Counted from the stretch's first letter, positions 7,301-15,799 are shown. The stretch: DNA of 64,000 bases from an uncultured Selenomonadales bacterium (GCA_937877545.1 CALFJE010000062.1:5738-69737); one strand, 5' to 3'. The notes: generated from the sequence alone by a model not told the origin. Numbers and translations are program-made.

Positions 7301-10106
7301 CACGACCCTTGCAACTATAACCGGGCTCAAAAAGGGCTTGACCGCAACAGACGGCTCCGTCGACGGCATAACCCTAAGCGGCGATACAATCACTTTGGGC
7401 GCAAAAGTTCTCGGCACGTCCAAGGTTACCGTCAAGGGCGATTATACTCTCGCGCTTGCCGACGACGCTCCGACAGCTACTCAGCAAACGCCCTATTGGA
7501 CTGTCAAAGGCACGACCGCCACTTATAAGCAGGATACCACGGAAAGCTTCACCGTTGCGGAAAACGGCAAGTCCGCTACTTACAATAAGCCGACAACCAC
7601 GACCCTTGCAACTATAACCGGGCTTAAAAAGGGCTTGACCGCAACAGACGGCTCCGTCGACGGCATAACCCTAAGCGGCGATACAATCACTTTGGGCGCA
7701 AAAGTTCTCGGCACGTCCAAGGTTACCGTCAAGGGCGATTATACTCTCGCGCTTGCCGACGACGCTCCGACAGCTACTCAGCAAACGCCCTATTGGACTG
7801 TCAAAGGCACGACCGCCACTTATAAGCAGGATACCACGGAAAGCTTCACCGTTGCGGAAAACGGCAAATCCGTCACCTACAATAAACCGACGACTAAAAC
7901 CCTTGCAACTATAACCGGGCTTAAAAAGGGCTTGACCGTAACCGACGGAGCAATCGACGGAATCACCCTAAGCGGCGATACCATAACTTTAACCGATAAA
8001 GTTCTCGGCACGTCGAATGTTACCGTCAAAGGCGATTATACCCTCGCGCTCCCCGACAGCATGACGACCGTCTTAAACGAAAATCGTTGGCAAGTCAACA
8101 AGACCACCGCCACTTACGATAACGTTCGGCTACCATATTTCACAGTCGCGGCGAACGGCAAATCCGCCACTTACAATAAAGAAAAAGTTCTTAGCACCCC
8201 CGTAAGCGTCAAAGGTTTGAAGAGCGGCGCGAAGGTCGGCGAAGACGGCACCGTTGCGGGCGTCACCTTGGACGGCACGACAGTAACATTGGCGGACGAT
8301 GATTTGTTCGGCAATAAAGTTGAAGTTAAATTGGCGGACGGCTACACGCTTACAAGTCAGCTTACGACTTCCACAGGTACCGCAACCGCTTGGACTGTCA
8401 AAAAGGGTACGGCGACCCTCAAGCAGGACATGACTGCCGGCTACACGCTCACCGAAAACGCAAAGACAGGCGTCAAGACGCTCACCTACTCTGCGGCTAA
8501 GACGGGCAAATCTGCCGTAACTTTGGCGACGGTAACCGGGCTGAATTCGGCTTTGACGGATGATAACGGCTCGCTGTCCGGGCTTTCGCAAAACTTGACC
8601 GACAAGACCGTTATATTCGATAACCGCGTCTTGGGCACGTCGAATATCGTCGTCAAGGGCGGCTACACGCTCTCGCCCGTCACCGGCGGCACCTACGCCG
8701 TCCCGACCGCCGCCAAGACCGATACCTATTGGACTGTCAGCGGCAACAAGGCGGTTTACAAGACCGGCGAAATCGGCTACTTCACCGCCGCCAACGACAC
8801 GACTCTTAAGTACACCAAGGAAAAGGTTCAAGAGACTCACGCGACGATAAGCGGCGTAAACAGCACCGCCACGCCCGACAGCTTCTCGATAAGCGGCAGT
8901 GTTATCACGCTTGCGGCTTCGGCACTCGTCGACAATCCCAACGCCAATACCAAAATCACGCTCGGCAAAAAGGACAATTACACTTTGCAACTCGGCAGCG
9001 GTATCGCCAATGTCGAATACAGCGCGCCCTCTTGGACTTACGCCAAAAACGTTGCAACTTATGCGACGGCGGTCAGGACGGCGGGCTATTCCACCTCGAC
9101 GGACGGCAAGACGATAACTTACATTCCCGCCCTCGACAGCAAGAAACGCCCCGTTTCCACGACCCTCGCTACAATCAGCGGCTTGAAGTCGGCAGACGGC
9201 ATTTACGTTAGCAACAACGTCATCACGCTTTCGGAAGCCGACCTCAACGCCCAAAAGGTTACGCTCTCCACGACCAACGACTACAGCTTGGCACTAAACA
9301 GCAGCGTCGCCACGCCTACACTTTCGCGGACGGAATGGAGCTCGAACAACACGACGACGGCTAAGCTTATGGGTATCATCTCGGCGGGCTACACGGTAAA
9401 GAACGCCAAGACAATCACCTATTCCCCGCAAACGACGCAGACGCTCGCGACGGTTAAAGGGCTTGCCGATAAGACGACACAACTGGGCGCGATTGGCATT
9501 TCTGATAAGATTATAAATCTTTCGGGTTCGCAGCTCGGCAAGAAGGTCGAAGTCAGCGGCGATTACGAATTTAATTTCGCGGGCGATTACAACGACGCGG
9601 CGATAGTGGCAAGTAAGGAGAACGATACGATAACCTGCGCGGGTTCGGGCTTATCTGTGACGGGCGGCAAGGGCGACGATTATATTGACTTTGCTGTCGG
9701 CGGCGCGGGCAATGTGTTCGTGTACGCTTCGGGCGACGGCAACGACGTTATCGCGGACTTCACGCCGTCCAAGGATAAGGTTAAGGTCACGAGCGGCAAA
9801 TCCGTTTCGGTCAAAGGTGACGGCAACGATGTCCTAATCACTGTCGACAGCGGCACGATTAAGCTTGAAGGCGCGGCGGGTCAAACCATCTCCGTCATAG
9901 TGAAGAATACCGAAAAAGAATTCCCGACCAAAGCCGCCTCGGCTGATTTGCTTGACTCGGATAACTTCCTCACGTCGGACGCGCAAATCGACACGATAAC
10001 CGACGGCTCCGGTGCACTCGACGACTTGAACGCGACGACCTTAACTTCCACAGATTTGACGACACTCACCAAGCAAAACAATTTGATAACTTATGGCAAG
10101 AAGTAA
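4353..10106 (+). CDS. Giant RTX-like secreted repeat protein with a gluzincin-type metallopeptidase domain
   Basis: 1917 residues and no classical signal peptide, as expected for type I secretion. The N-terminal ~110 residues are helical. Calcium-binding RTX motifs (AGAGNDKI, TGAGNDTV) lie at about 249-277. A zinc-peptidase motif HEFNH is at 575-579, with the expected downstream glutamate in EGMAELTHG about 20 residues later. About eleven repeats of roughly 95-105 residues follow (about 686-1750), each with a TLATxxGLKKGL core and a VLGTSKVTVKGDYTLAL-like strand. A second RTX block (GGKGDDY, SGDGNDVI) is at about 1756-1805. Known families suggest a surface or secreted adhesin/protease; that role is inferred. 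No type I exporter is in the window. Confidence 0.8.
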   Translation: MTPQEVIKTFIATLTGKSYTYSSTVGKTMLDDAVKASSRFLNIQNAIDNMKADQIEAEREAVEEVLGVNYAGKTISEISSSILKSNVANYAINADTYAPSSYATVKRVILERKAYIFLEKYCGIQMNNKLWFYTDTSSTYSGSSGNNDTGAISGADANITLKAGDVVYGTTLTAADLQAFAQQDGASLQADGSLVIGTGVEKTSQSVVPEIGNKYTAASSTAQSISTGSGDWLVTATAANDTIITGGADSIDAGAGNDKITVGADYASILTGAGNDTVEISSAVNNVTLEDLSSTDTLTVNGTFSVGSAQVEDDVLVITDKTGSRVIRIDNYADAKDAKVNSTTLTTWLSRAGFDIDNLEVTAMESVEEETPTLLSALAEDAVGQIEEEGYQPPETDSVSAATSETQDISSGRSNVVDLSKVTITSGSVTAGNTTLGAISSEFPDISTFHKNGLTIKLLGVSTDTSDGNPSKAVAKTLDQLTDDQKTVLGGLFKWWAKEAINLNEDSYDLEFGSSTTKEVKVVFYNGSKYLAAIWGSGANSITLTINMKYYTGIDPDNVDGESSGQGNLDRTLAHEFNHAILGANINYFFALPQFIKEGMAELTHGIDDFRAGRIFEVAADASRLSKVLSVSDTGTGTSDAYAGGYMFLRYLAKQGALQQLVDYANPDEGESWTINKTTATYTVDGEIVATISGLKSGLVTTGNLIDGISVKDGVITLSQKVLGTTKVTLTSDNYTLALADDLADNTVTISNKAWTVKNGTATLKGNATAGYTLASDAKSITYTAAKNNQTLATVSGLAKSGVTADDFPTDSNVITLKSNMLATSKISVSGDGYTLALDSSFRPGMTYPYWSISGTTATYKYDTTAGFTLSTDSKVANYSKAATTTLATVSGLKKGLTASGGSVDGITASGNVITLTDKVLGTSKVTVKGDYTLALADSVTTPVQQTPYWSISGTTATYKQETSATFKLAANGKSATYNKPTTTTLATITGLKKGLTATDGSVDGITLSGDTITLGAKVLGTSKVTVKGDYTLALADDAPTATQQTPYWTVKGTTATYKQDTTESFTVAENGKSATYNKPTTTTLATITGLKKGLTATDGSVDGITLSGDTITLGAKVLGTSKVTVKGDYTLALADDAPTATQQTPYWTVKGTTATYKQDTTESFTVAENGKSVTYNKPTTKTLATITGLKKGLTVTDGAIDGITLSGDTITLTDKVLGTSNVTVKGDYTLALPDSMTTVLNENRWQVNKTTATYDNVRLPYFTVAANGKSATYNKEKVLSTPVSVKGLKSGAKVGEDGTVAGVTLDGTTVTLADDDLFGNKVEVKLADGYTLTSQLTTSTGTATAWTVKKGTATLKQDMTAGYTLTENAKTGVKTLTYSAAKTGKSAVTLATVTGLNSALTDDNGSLSGLSQNLTDKTVIFDNRVLGTSNIVVKGGYTLSPVTGGTYAVPTAAKTDTYWTVSGNKAVYKTGEIGYFTAANDTTLKYTKEKVQETHATISGVNSTATPDSFSISGSVITLAASALVDNPNANTKITLGKKDNYTLQLGSGIANVEYSAPSWTYAKNVATYATAVRTAGYSTSTDGKTITYIPALDSKKRPVSTTLATISGLKSADGIYVSNNVITLSEADLNAQKVTLSTTNDYSLALNSSVATPTLSRTEWSSNNTTTAKLMGIISAGYTVKNAKTITYSPQTTQTLATVKGLADKTTQLGAIGISDKIINLSGSQLGKKVEVSGDYEFNFAGDYNDAAIVASKENDTITCAGSGLSVTGGKGDDYIDFAVGGAGNVFVYASGDGNDVIADFTPSKDKVKVTSGKSVSVKGDGNDVLITVDSGTIKLEGAAGQTISVIVKNTEKEFPTKAASADLLDSDNFLTSDAQIDTITDGSGALDDLNATTLTSTDLTTLTKQNNLITYGKK
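7281..7874 (+). repeat. Two near-identical 297-bp tandem units inside the giant gene
   Basis: The unit starting at 7281 recurs at 7578 with only a few scattered differences, and a more diverged copy begins at 7875. The period of 297 bp equals 99 codons, one protein repeat, so the frame is kept. The near identity against otherwise diverged repeats points to recent duplication or gene conversion. Confidence 0.9.
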
Positions 10107-10125
10107 AATCTGCGCGGAGGCTTTA

Positions 10126-10159
10126 AACCCGTCGACTAATCTCGGCGGGGATTTTTTTT
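10126..10159 (+). terminator. Terminator after the giant RTX gene
   Basis: Stem CCCGTCG/CGGCGGG (10128-10134 with 10143-10149, one G-T pair) followed by GATTTTTTTT, 20 bases after the stop. Confidence 0.75.
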
Positions 10160-10227
10160 GCACAAAAAAACTTTCGCAAATGCTTGCCAATTCCACTTGG
10201 AGGGGATACTGTAGCAGAGAAAAGGAG

Positions 10228-10893
10228 ATGAATACTTACGGCAACTCAGCAAGAGGTAATTCAACGTTTATGAACCGTCTTGGGACTACTGCCAAAACGG
10301 ATACAAGTTCAATCGATGAGGCTGTCCGCTACGCTACCAAGTTTAACAGCTTGACGGATTTGAAAACACAATTTTTGAGTGACATCCGAACAGCGAACGA
10401 CCTGTTTATTCTGAAAGCCCTCCCGCATGGGTTAGAGGCATCACTTGCGCTAATCGAAGAATCTTTCGGGTTTGCCTTAGGCGGTATGGCGTGCGACGTT
10501 ATCAATATAAAATTGGATTATGACATTGCCGCTTCAAGTCATTGGCTCTCAAGCGGCAATGCTACGCTCAATGCGCCGTGTTATGCGGGCAGCTACACTT
10601 TGCTCCGCTACATGGCTAACGGCGTGACAGTCGTGAGCCGGGCAGGTGACGATACTATTTACAATAATGATTACGTATCAAAAATCAGCGTAAATAGTAG
10701 CGACGGCAACGACGTTATCAACGGCTTCAACGAATCAAGCACGCTCCAAATCGGCGGCGGCAATATAACTCTGCAAGGCGCGGCAAGTCTTTCCGCAGTC
10801 AACATCATTGCCGAGAATACATTAACCTTAACGGACAGCTCTGCCGCGCAGGTTTCCGACCTTTCGGCGACGACAAATAAACCTACTCCCTAA
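10228..10893 (+). CDS. Small RTX-like paralogue of the giant protein
   Basis: 221 residues from the ATG at 10228; an in-frame ATG at 10270 is the alternative, since AAAGGAG abuts the first ATG. The N-terminus (DEAVRYATKF) resembles residues 30-45 of the giant protein (DDAVKASSRF). AGSYTLLRYMANG matches its AGGYMFLRYLAKQG, and the C-terminus has RAGDDTI and SSDGNDVINGF RTX-type motifs. The metallopeptidase core and repeat array are missing, so it looks like an internally deleted relative. It has no signal peptide and is probably also secreted by a type I route. Whether it is functional or decaying cannot be told. Confidence 0.6.
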   Translation: MNTYGNSARGNSTFMNRLGTTAKTDTSSIDEAVRYATKFNSLTDLKTQFLSDIRTANDLFILKALPHGLEASLALIEESFGFALGGMACDVINIKLDYDIAASSHWLSSGNATLNAPCYAGSYTLLRYMANGVTVVSRAGDDTIYNNDYVSKISVNSSDGNDVINGFNESSTLQIGGGNITLQGAASLSAVNIIAENTLTLTDSSAAQVSDLSATTNKPTP

Positions 10894-10930
10894 TTCCTAA
10901 TTCCTAATCCCTGGTTGGGGATTTTTTGTG
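10891..10930 (+). terminator. Heptamer repeat and terminator after the small RTX gene
   Basis: The stop is followed by tandem 7-mers (CTAATTC-type, three units) whose last unit pairs with downstream GGGGATT, giving an AATCCC/GGGGATT hairpin, then TTTTTT. The same heptamer family recurs at several other gene junctions here. Confidence 0.7.
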
Positions 10931-11012
10931 CGCAACGGTTGATTTTGAATTATCGACGTGCTAAGATTTTCACGCAGAATTATAATCAGCAATTATGCAA
11001 AGGAGGATTTCA

Positions 11013-12518
11013 ATGATTGATATTAGCGACAGAGTGCGCAACAAAGACTTGCTCGGCAAGATAGTCAGCGCGGAGGAAGTGGCGAATTGGATTCAGCCGG
11101 GCTGGACAATCGCTTGCAGCGGCTTCACGGCTTCGGCTTACCCCAAAGCTGTCCCGCTCGCGCTAGCCGAACGCATGAAGAAAGACCCCTTCCAAGTCAA
11201 CATCTGGACGGGAGCCTCAACCGGTCCCGAACTCGACGGCGCACTTGCCGAAGTCAAGGGCATTAAGCAACGCCTGCCCTATCAGACCGACAGCAAGCTC
11301 CGCCCCGAAATTAACGACGGCACCGTTGACTATCTCGACCTGCACCTCAGCGAATCCGCGCAGTTGACCCGCACGGGCTTTATCAAGAAGAATATCGACT
11401 TCGCGCTCGTGGAGGCTTGCGCCATAACCGAGGAGGGCAACCTTATCCCGACGACCAGCCTTGGCAACGCCGCAAGCTACGTTCAAAGCGCGGATACCGT
11501 CGTCGTCGAAGTCAACACCACCCAACCTTTGGAGCTGGAGGGTATGCATGACGTTTACGTTCCGCTTGACCCGCCCAATCGTCTGCCGATACCGATTGTC
11601 CACGCCGACGACCGCATCGGTACAACGTACATTCCCTGCACGCCCGATAAGATTAAGTTCATCGTTCCCTGCGACGTGAAAGACCATACCCGCGACCTCT
11701 CGCCCATTGACGACAACTCAAAGAAAATGGCGGAGTTCACCCTCGAATTCCTTAACGCCGAGATTAAAGCCGGTCGTATGCCCAAACAACTCCTGCCGCT
11801 TCAATCGGGTGTCGGCAATGTGGCAAACGCCGTTTTGGAGGGCTTCGTCGAAGGCGATATGGGCGACCTCGTTGTTTACACGGAAGTCATTCAAGACGCC
11901 ATGCTCGACCTTATCGACGCCGGCAAGCTCAAGTTCGCAAGTGGTACCGCGTTCAGCCCCTCGCCCGCCGGCATGGACAGATTTTATAAGGATATCGACA
12001 AATACCGCAAATATATCCTGCTCCGCCCCGAAGAAATTTCCAACTCGCCCGAAGTCGTGCACAGGCTCGGCGTTATCGCCATGAATACCGCCCTTGAGGT
12101 CGACATCTACGGCAACATAAATTCCACGCACGTAACGGGTACCAAAATGATGAACGGTATCGGCGGCAGCGGCGACTTTGCCCGCAACGCTTACCTGACA
12201 ATTTTCTACACGCCCTCGACGGCTAAGGGCGGCAAAATCAGTTCAATCGTTCCCATGTGCTCGCATATCGACCACACCGAACACGACGTGGACGTTATTA
12301 TCAGCGAATACGGTATCGCCGACCTGCGCGGCTTGGAGCCTCGTCGTCGTGCGCTTGAAGTCATCAACAAATGCGCTCACCCCGATTATAAGCCGTTGTT
12401 GCTCGACTATTACGAACGCGCCCTCGCCGCCACCAAAAAAGCCGCCACGCCGCACCTCCTCGACGAGGCGTTGAGTTTCCATACCAGATTTTTACAGACA
12501 GGAGACATGCACAAATGA
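11013..12518 (+). CDS. Succinate/propionate CoA-transferase (acetyl-CoA hydrolase/transferase family)
   Basis: Transfers CoA between propionyl-CoA or acetyl-CoA and succinate, closing the succinate-to-propionate cycle in the cytoplasm. 501 residues, typical for the Cat1/ScpC/YgfH group. SGVGNVANAVL is the glycine-rich motif, VVYTEVIQDA carries the catalytic glutamate, and GIGGSGDFARN is the CoA-binding loop. The ATG at 11013 is chosen over 10995 because AAAGGAGG lies at the right distance before it. First gene of the propionate operon; the next gene overlaps by 4 bp. CoA donor and acceptor specificity is inferred from context. Confidence 0.9.
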   Translation: MIDISDRVRNKDLLGKIVSAEEVANWIQPGWTIACSGFTASAYPKAVPLALAERMKKDPFQVNIWTGASTGPELDGALAEVKGIKQRLPYQTDSKLRPEINDGTVDYLDLHLSESAQLTRTGFIKKNIDFALVEACAITEEGNLIPTTSLGNAASYVQSADTVVVEVNTTQPLELEGMHDVYVPLDPPNRLPIPIVHADDRIGTTYIPCTPDKIKFIVPCDVKDHTRDLSPIDDNSKKMAEFTLEFLNAEIKAGRMPKQLLPLQSGVGNVANAVLEGFVEGDMGDLVVYTEVIQDAMLDLIDAGKLKFASGTAFSPSPAGMDRFYKDIDKYRKYILLRPEEISNSPEVVHRLGVIAMNTALEVDIYGNINSTHVTGTKMMNGIGGSGDFARNAYLTIFYTPSTAKGGKISSIVPMCSHIDHTEHDVDVIISEYGIADLRGLEPRRRALEVINKCAHPDYKPLLLDYYERALAATKKAATPHLLDEALSFHTRFLQTGDMHK

Positions 12519-13117
12519 AAAGTTTTCAAGAGGCAGTAAAAGCCCGCCGCACAATCTACAAGCTCGGCAGAAATATTCCCGTGTTGCAAGCGGAGATAAT
12601 CGCGGCGGTTGAGCGCATGACCAAAGACATCCCCACGGCGTTCAACATGCAATCGGCGCGTATCGTCGTGACAATGCTTGATCACCACGAAAACGTTTGG
12701 GACATCACTAAGTCCGCGCTGAAGAAAATCGTTCCCGCCGACAAATTCGCGGCAACCGAGGCTAAGATTGACGGCTTCGCGGCGGCTTACGGCACGATTC
12801 TGTTCTTCGAGTCGAGCAACATGATTAAAGCCATGCAAGACCAATTCCCGCTTTACAAAGACAATTTCCCCGGCTGGGCAATGCAGGCTAACGGTATGTT
12901 GCAATTCGCGATTTGGACGGCTCTGGAGGATTTGGGCTTGGGCGTCAATCTTCAGCATTACAACCCGCTTATCGACGAGGATATCAAGAAAATCTTTGAC
13001 CTGCCCGACAGCTGGGATTTGGTGGCGCAAATGGTCTTTGGCGAAAAATTGGAAGACGCGCCGCCGATTGAGAAAATCCCGACCGGCTCCCGCGTGAAAA
13101 TCTTCAGAGAAGTCTGA
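12515..13117 (+). CDS. Nitroreductase family protein (Frm2/Hbn1-like)
   Basis: A 200-residue FMN-dependent oxidoreductase-like protein. The N-terminal ARRTIYKLG, FNMQSARIVV and WAMQANGMLQFAIWTALEDLGLGVNLQHY segments match the nitroreductase subgroup of yeast Frm2 and bacterial relatives. Its start overlaps the CoA-transferase stop (ATGA), so it is translated with the propionate operon. Its role there is unknown; NAD(P)H-dependent reduction of a small molecule is a family-level guess. Confidence 0.8.
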   Translation: MKSFQEAVKARRTIYKLGRNIPVLQAEIIAAVERMTKDIPTAFNMQSARIVVTMLDHHENVWDITKSALKKIVPADKFAATEAKIDGFAAAYGTILFFESSNMIKAMQDQFPLYKDNFPGWAMQANGMLQFAIWTALEDLGLGVNLQHYNPLIDEDIKKIFDLPDSWDLVAQMVFGEKLEDAPPIEKIPTGSRVKIFREV

Positions 13118-13140
13118 GACAGCTTAGGAGGCTTAACGAA

Positions 13141-13560
13141 ATGTTTAAAGTTTTGGGCGTAGACCACATTGGCATAGCGTCGACGGATTTGGCTGACGGC
13201 GAATTTTGGAAATTGCTCGGCTTGGAGTGCACGGGCGAGGAAACCGTCGCGGAGCAGAAAGTCACGACGGCATTCTATCCTACGACCGCCGATCATCAAC
13301 ACGGCGAAATTGAGCTTCTCGTTGCCAGCGAGGCAGGCAGCCCGATTGAAAAGTTCATCGAGAAAAACGGCGGACGCGGCGGCATTCAGCATATCGCCCT
13401 GCGCGTGGACAATCTGGAAGCGGCTCTTGCCGACCTCAAAGCTAAGGGCGTCAAGCTCATCGACGAAAAGCCGCGTAAGGGCGCGGGCGGCGCAAGTATC
13501 GCGTTCATTCACCCGAAGGCTACTCACGGCGTCCTCCTCGAACTCTGCCAACGTGATTAA
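13141..13560 (+). CDS. mce: Methylmalonyl-CoA epimerase
   Basis: Converts (2R)- and (2S)-methylmalonyl-CoA in the succinate-propionate pathway. 139 residues, two VOC (glyoxalase-fold) modules. Metal ligands are visible: His in VDHIGIA, Glu in GEIELL, His in GIQHIALRV and Glu in VLLELC. AAGTT-type SD variants are absent, but TTAGGAGG ends 7 bases before the ATG. It sits between nitroreductase and decarboxylase alpha, the standard context in propionate formers. Confidence 0.94.
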   Translation: MFKVLGVDHIGIASTDLADGEFWKLLGLECTGEETVAEQKVTTAFYPTTADHQHGEIELLVASEAGSPIEKFIEKNGGRGGIQHIALRVDNLEAALADLKAKGVKLIDEKPRKGAGGASIAFIHPKATHGVLLELCQRD

Positions 13561-13575
13561 AAAGGGGCGAATTTA

Positions 13576-15105
13576 ATGGCGACAGTTCAAGAAAAAATCG
13601 CCTTGATGCACGCCAAGAAGGATAAGATTCTTCAAGGCGGCGGCAAGGCGCGTATCGATAAACAGCACGAAAAGGGCAAGATGACGGCTCGCGAACGCAT
13701 TGAGATGTTTTTCGACGAGGGCACCTTCGTTGAACTTGATATGTTCGTCAAGCACCGTTGCACCAATTTCGGGCAGGAAAAGAAAGACCTCCCCGGTGAG
13801 GGCGTCGTGACGGGCTACGGCACTGTCGACGGCAGATTGGTCTACGCCTTCGCGCAGGACTTCACGGTCGAGGGCGGCTCTCTCGGCGAAAAGCACGCGC
13901 ATAAAATCTGGAAGGTCATGGATTTGGCTATGAAAATGGGCGCACCGCTTATCGGCATAAACGATTCGGGCGGCGCACGCATTCAAGAGGCTGTCGACGC
14001 GCTCAGCGGCTACGCGGGCATTTTCTTCCGCAACACAGCTGCCAGCGGCGTCATTCCCCAAATCTCCGTCATCATGGGACCCTGCGCGGGCGGCGCGGTT
14101 TATTCTCCCGCCATAACCGATTTTATCTACATGGTCAAAAATACCAGCCAAATGTTTATAACGGGTCCGGCGGTTATCAAGTCGGTTACTGCCGAGGAGG
14201 TCACGGCTGAAGAGCTTGGCGGCGCAATGACGCACAACACGAGGTCGGGCGTGGCGCACTTCGCGGCGGAGGACGAAAAGGACTGCATCGAGCAAATCCG
14301 TTACCTGCTCAGCTTCCTGCCCAGCAACAACCTTGAGGACGCGCCGTTGGTTTTCAATAACGACGACCCCGACCGTCAAGACGAGGAGCTTAACACGATT
14401 ATCCCCGACAATCCAAACGCGCCTTACGACATGAAGGACGTTATCCGCATGATTGTCGACAACGGCGAATTTTACGAAGTTCATCATCATTTCGCCACGA
14501 ATATTATCACGTGCTTTGCGCGATTCGGCGGGCGCAGCGTCGGCATTATCGCCAATCAACCTTCCGTCATGGCGGGCTGTCTCGACGTTGACGCTTCGGA
14601 TAAATCTGCGCGGTTCATTCGTTTCTGCGACGCCTTTAATCTGCCGCTCGTGAATTTAGTTGACGTGCCCGGCTTCCTGCCCGGCGTCGACCAGGAATAT
14701 AACGGCATAATCCGTCACGGCGCGAAGATGCTTTACGCTTACTCCGAGGCGACCGTCCCGAAAGTTACGGTTATCACGCGCAAGGCTTACGGCGGCTCGT
14801 ATATCGCTATGTGCTGTCGTGAATTGGGCGCGGATCAAGTTATGGCGTGGCCTTCCGCCGAAATCGCGGTTATGGGGCCTGCCGGCGCGGCGAACATCAT
14901 TTTCCGCAAAGACCCCGATAAGGAGCAAAAGACCGCCGAATACGTCGAGGAGTTCGCGACACCCTACAAGGCGGCTGAACGCGGCTATGCCGATATGGTT
15001 ATCGAGCCTAAGGAGACGCGTCCGCTGATTATAACCGCTCTCAACGCCCTCGCCAGCAAGCGCGAAGTCGGTCCCGCAAAGAAGCATGGAAATATCCCGC
15101 TCTAA
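13576..15105 (+). CDS. mmdA: Methylmalonyl-CoA decarboxylase alpha subunit (carboxyltransferase)
   Basis: Transfers the carboxyl group of methylmalonyl-CoA to the biotin carrier, releasing propionyl-CoA. 509 residues with the N- and C-terminal crotonase-like carboxyltransferase halves. Acyl-CoA and oxyanion motifs such as GGARIQE, GPCAGGAVYSPA, DVPGFLPG and RKAYGGSYIAM are intact. The same fold serves propionyl-CoA carboxylase beta and transcarboxylase 12S; the neighbours (epimerase, epsilon-like peptide, biotin carrier) favour MmdA. No membrane beta subunit (MmdB) is in this operon, so Na+ pumping needs a partner elsewhere. Confidence 0.92.
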   Translation: MATVQEKIALMHAKKDKILQGGGKARIDKQHEKGKMTARERIEMFFDEGTFVELDMFVKHRCTNFGQEKKDLPGEGVVTGYGTVDGRLVYAFAQDFTVEGGSLGEKHAHKIWKVMDLAMKMGAPLIGINDSGGARIQEAVDALSGYAGIFFRNTAASGVIPQISVIMGPCAGGAVYSPAITDFIYMVKNTSQMFITGPAVIKSVTAEEVTAEELGGAMTHNTRSGVAHFAAEDEKDCIEQIRYLLSFLPSNNLEDAPLVFNNDDPDRQDEELNTIIPDNPNAPYDMKDVIRMIVDNGEFYEVHHHFATNIITCFARFGGRSVGIIANQPSVMAGCLDVDASDKSARFIRFCDAFNLPLVNLVDVPGFLPGVDQEYNGIIRHGAKMLYAYSEATVPKVTVITRKAYGGSYIAMCCRELGADQVMAWPSAEIAVMGPAGAANIIFRKDPDKEQKTAEYVEEFATPYKAAERGYADMVIEPKETRPLIITALNALASKREVGPAKKHGNIPL

Positions 15106-15117
15106 GGAGGAATTCCC

Positions 15118-15255
15118 GTGTCCGATAAAATTAAACCCGAAATTATCGCGGCAATCACGGCGGCTGTTCAATCAATGTGCGGCGGCGGCAAGGTCGTAGC
15201 CGTCACTATCAAGCGCAACGATAACTGGGCTTTGGCGAATAAGCTCGGCAAATGA
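15118..15255 (+). CDS. Methylmalonyl-CoA decarboxylase epsilon/delta-like small subunit
   Basis: A 45-codon ORF starting with GTG seven bases after a perfect TAAGGAGG. It reads KIKPEIIAAITAAVQSM, then a GGGKVVAVTIKRNDNW segment, and ends ALANKLGK. That end matches the C-terminal tail shared by MmdD and the short MmdE subunit of Veillonella, which hold the decarboxylase complex together. The N-terminal membrane helix of MmdD is absent. Placement between alpha and the biotin carrier fits an assembly role. Confidence 0.8.
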   Translation: MSDKIKPEIIAAITAAVQSMCGGGKVVAVTIKRNDNWALANKLGK

Positions 15256-15273
15256 TACGGAGGTAATGATTCA

Positions 15274-15669
15274 ATGGCAATTAAAAAGTTCAACGTCACT
15301 GTGAACGGCACGACTTACGAGGTCGAGGTCGAGGAAGTCAAGGCGGAAGGCGGCGCGGCTCCCAAAGCGGCTCCGAAGGCGGCACCTGTAGCGGCTCCCG
15401 CTCCCAAGGCGGCTCCGGCACCTGCGGCGGCTCCCAAAGTAGCGGCGGGCGCGGGCGAACATTCTATCGATGCTCCCATGCCCGGCAAAATCATTAAGCT
15501 CGTCGCCAACGAGGGCGCGGCTGTCAAGGCGGGCGACGTCCTCCTTATCCTCGAAGCCATGAAGATGCAGAACGAAATCACCGCCGACGCCGACGGCACC
15601 GTCAAGAAATTCAACGTCACGGCGGGTCAATCCGTCAAGGCTCACGAGTCGCTCGTTATCCTCGGCTAA
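15274..15669 (+). CDS. mmdC: Methylmalonyl-CoA decarboxylase biotin carrier (gamma) subunit
   Basis: 131 residues. A short N-terminal strand region is followed by an Ala-Pro-Lys-rich flexible linker (about 24-60), then a biotinyl-lipoyl domain. The biotinylated lysine is K97 in EAMKM. The swinging arm moves carboxybiotin from the alpha subunit to the decarboxylating partner. Last gene of the operon, 18 bp after the epsilon-like gene and followed by a strong terminator. Confidence 0.94.
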   Translation: MAIKKFNVTVNGTTYEVEVEEVKAEGGAAPKAAPKAAPVAAPAPKAAPAPAAAPKVAAGAGEHSIDAPMPGKIIKLVANEGAAVKAGDVLLILEAMKMQNEITADADGTVKKFNVTAGQSVKAHESLVILG

Positions 15670-15689
15670 AATTCTTTCGACAACAAAAA

Positions 15690-15729
15690 GAGCACGCCTC
15701 CGATTTTGGGAGACGCGCTCTATTTTTTT
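15690..15729 (+). terminator. Terminator of the propionate operon
   Basis: Long stem pairing GAGCACGCCTCC with GGGAGACGCGCTC (a few G-T pairs), then TATTTTTTT. Confidence 0.9.
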
Positions 15730-15799
15730 GTCCATCGTATGGTTGTCGGTAAACGGAGCGTTTCGGATTCTCATTCGCAAATTATTGTTCCATGTATGA

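Noticed and set aside
8130..9254. 374-codon minus-strand ORF
   Set aside because: It lies wholly inside the giant RTX gene, whose coding frame and repeats are clear.
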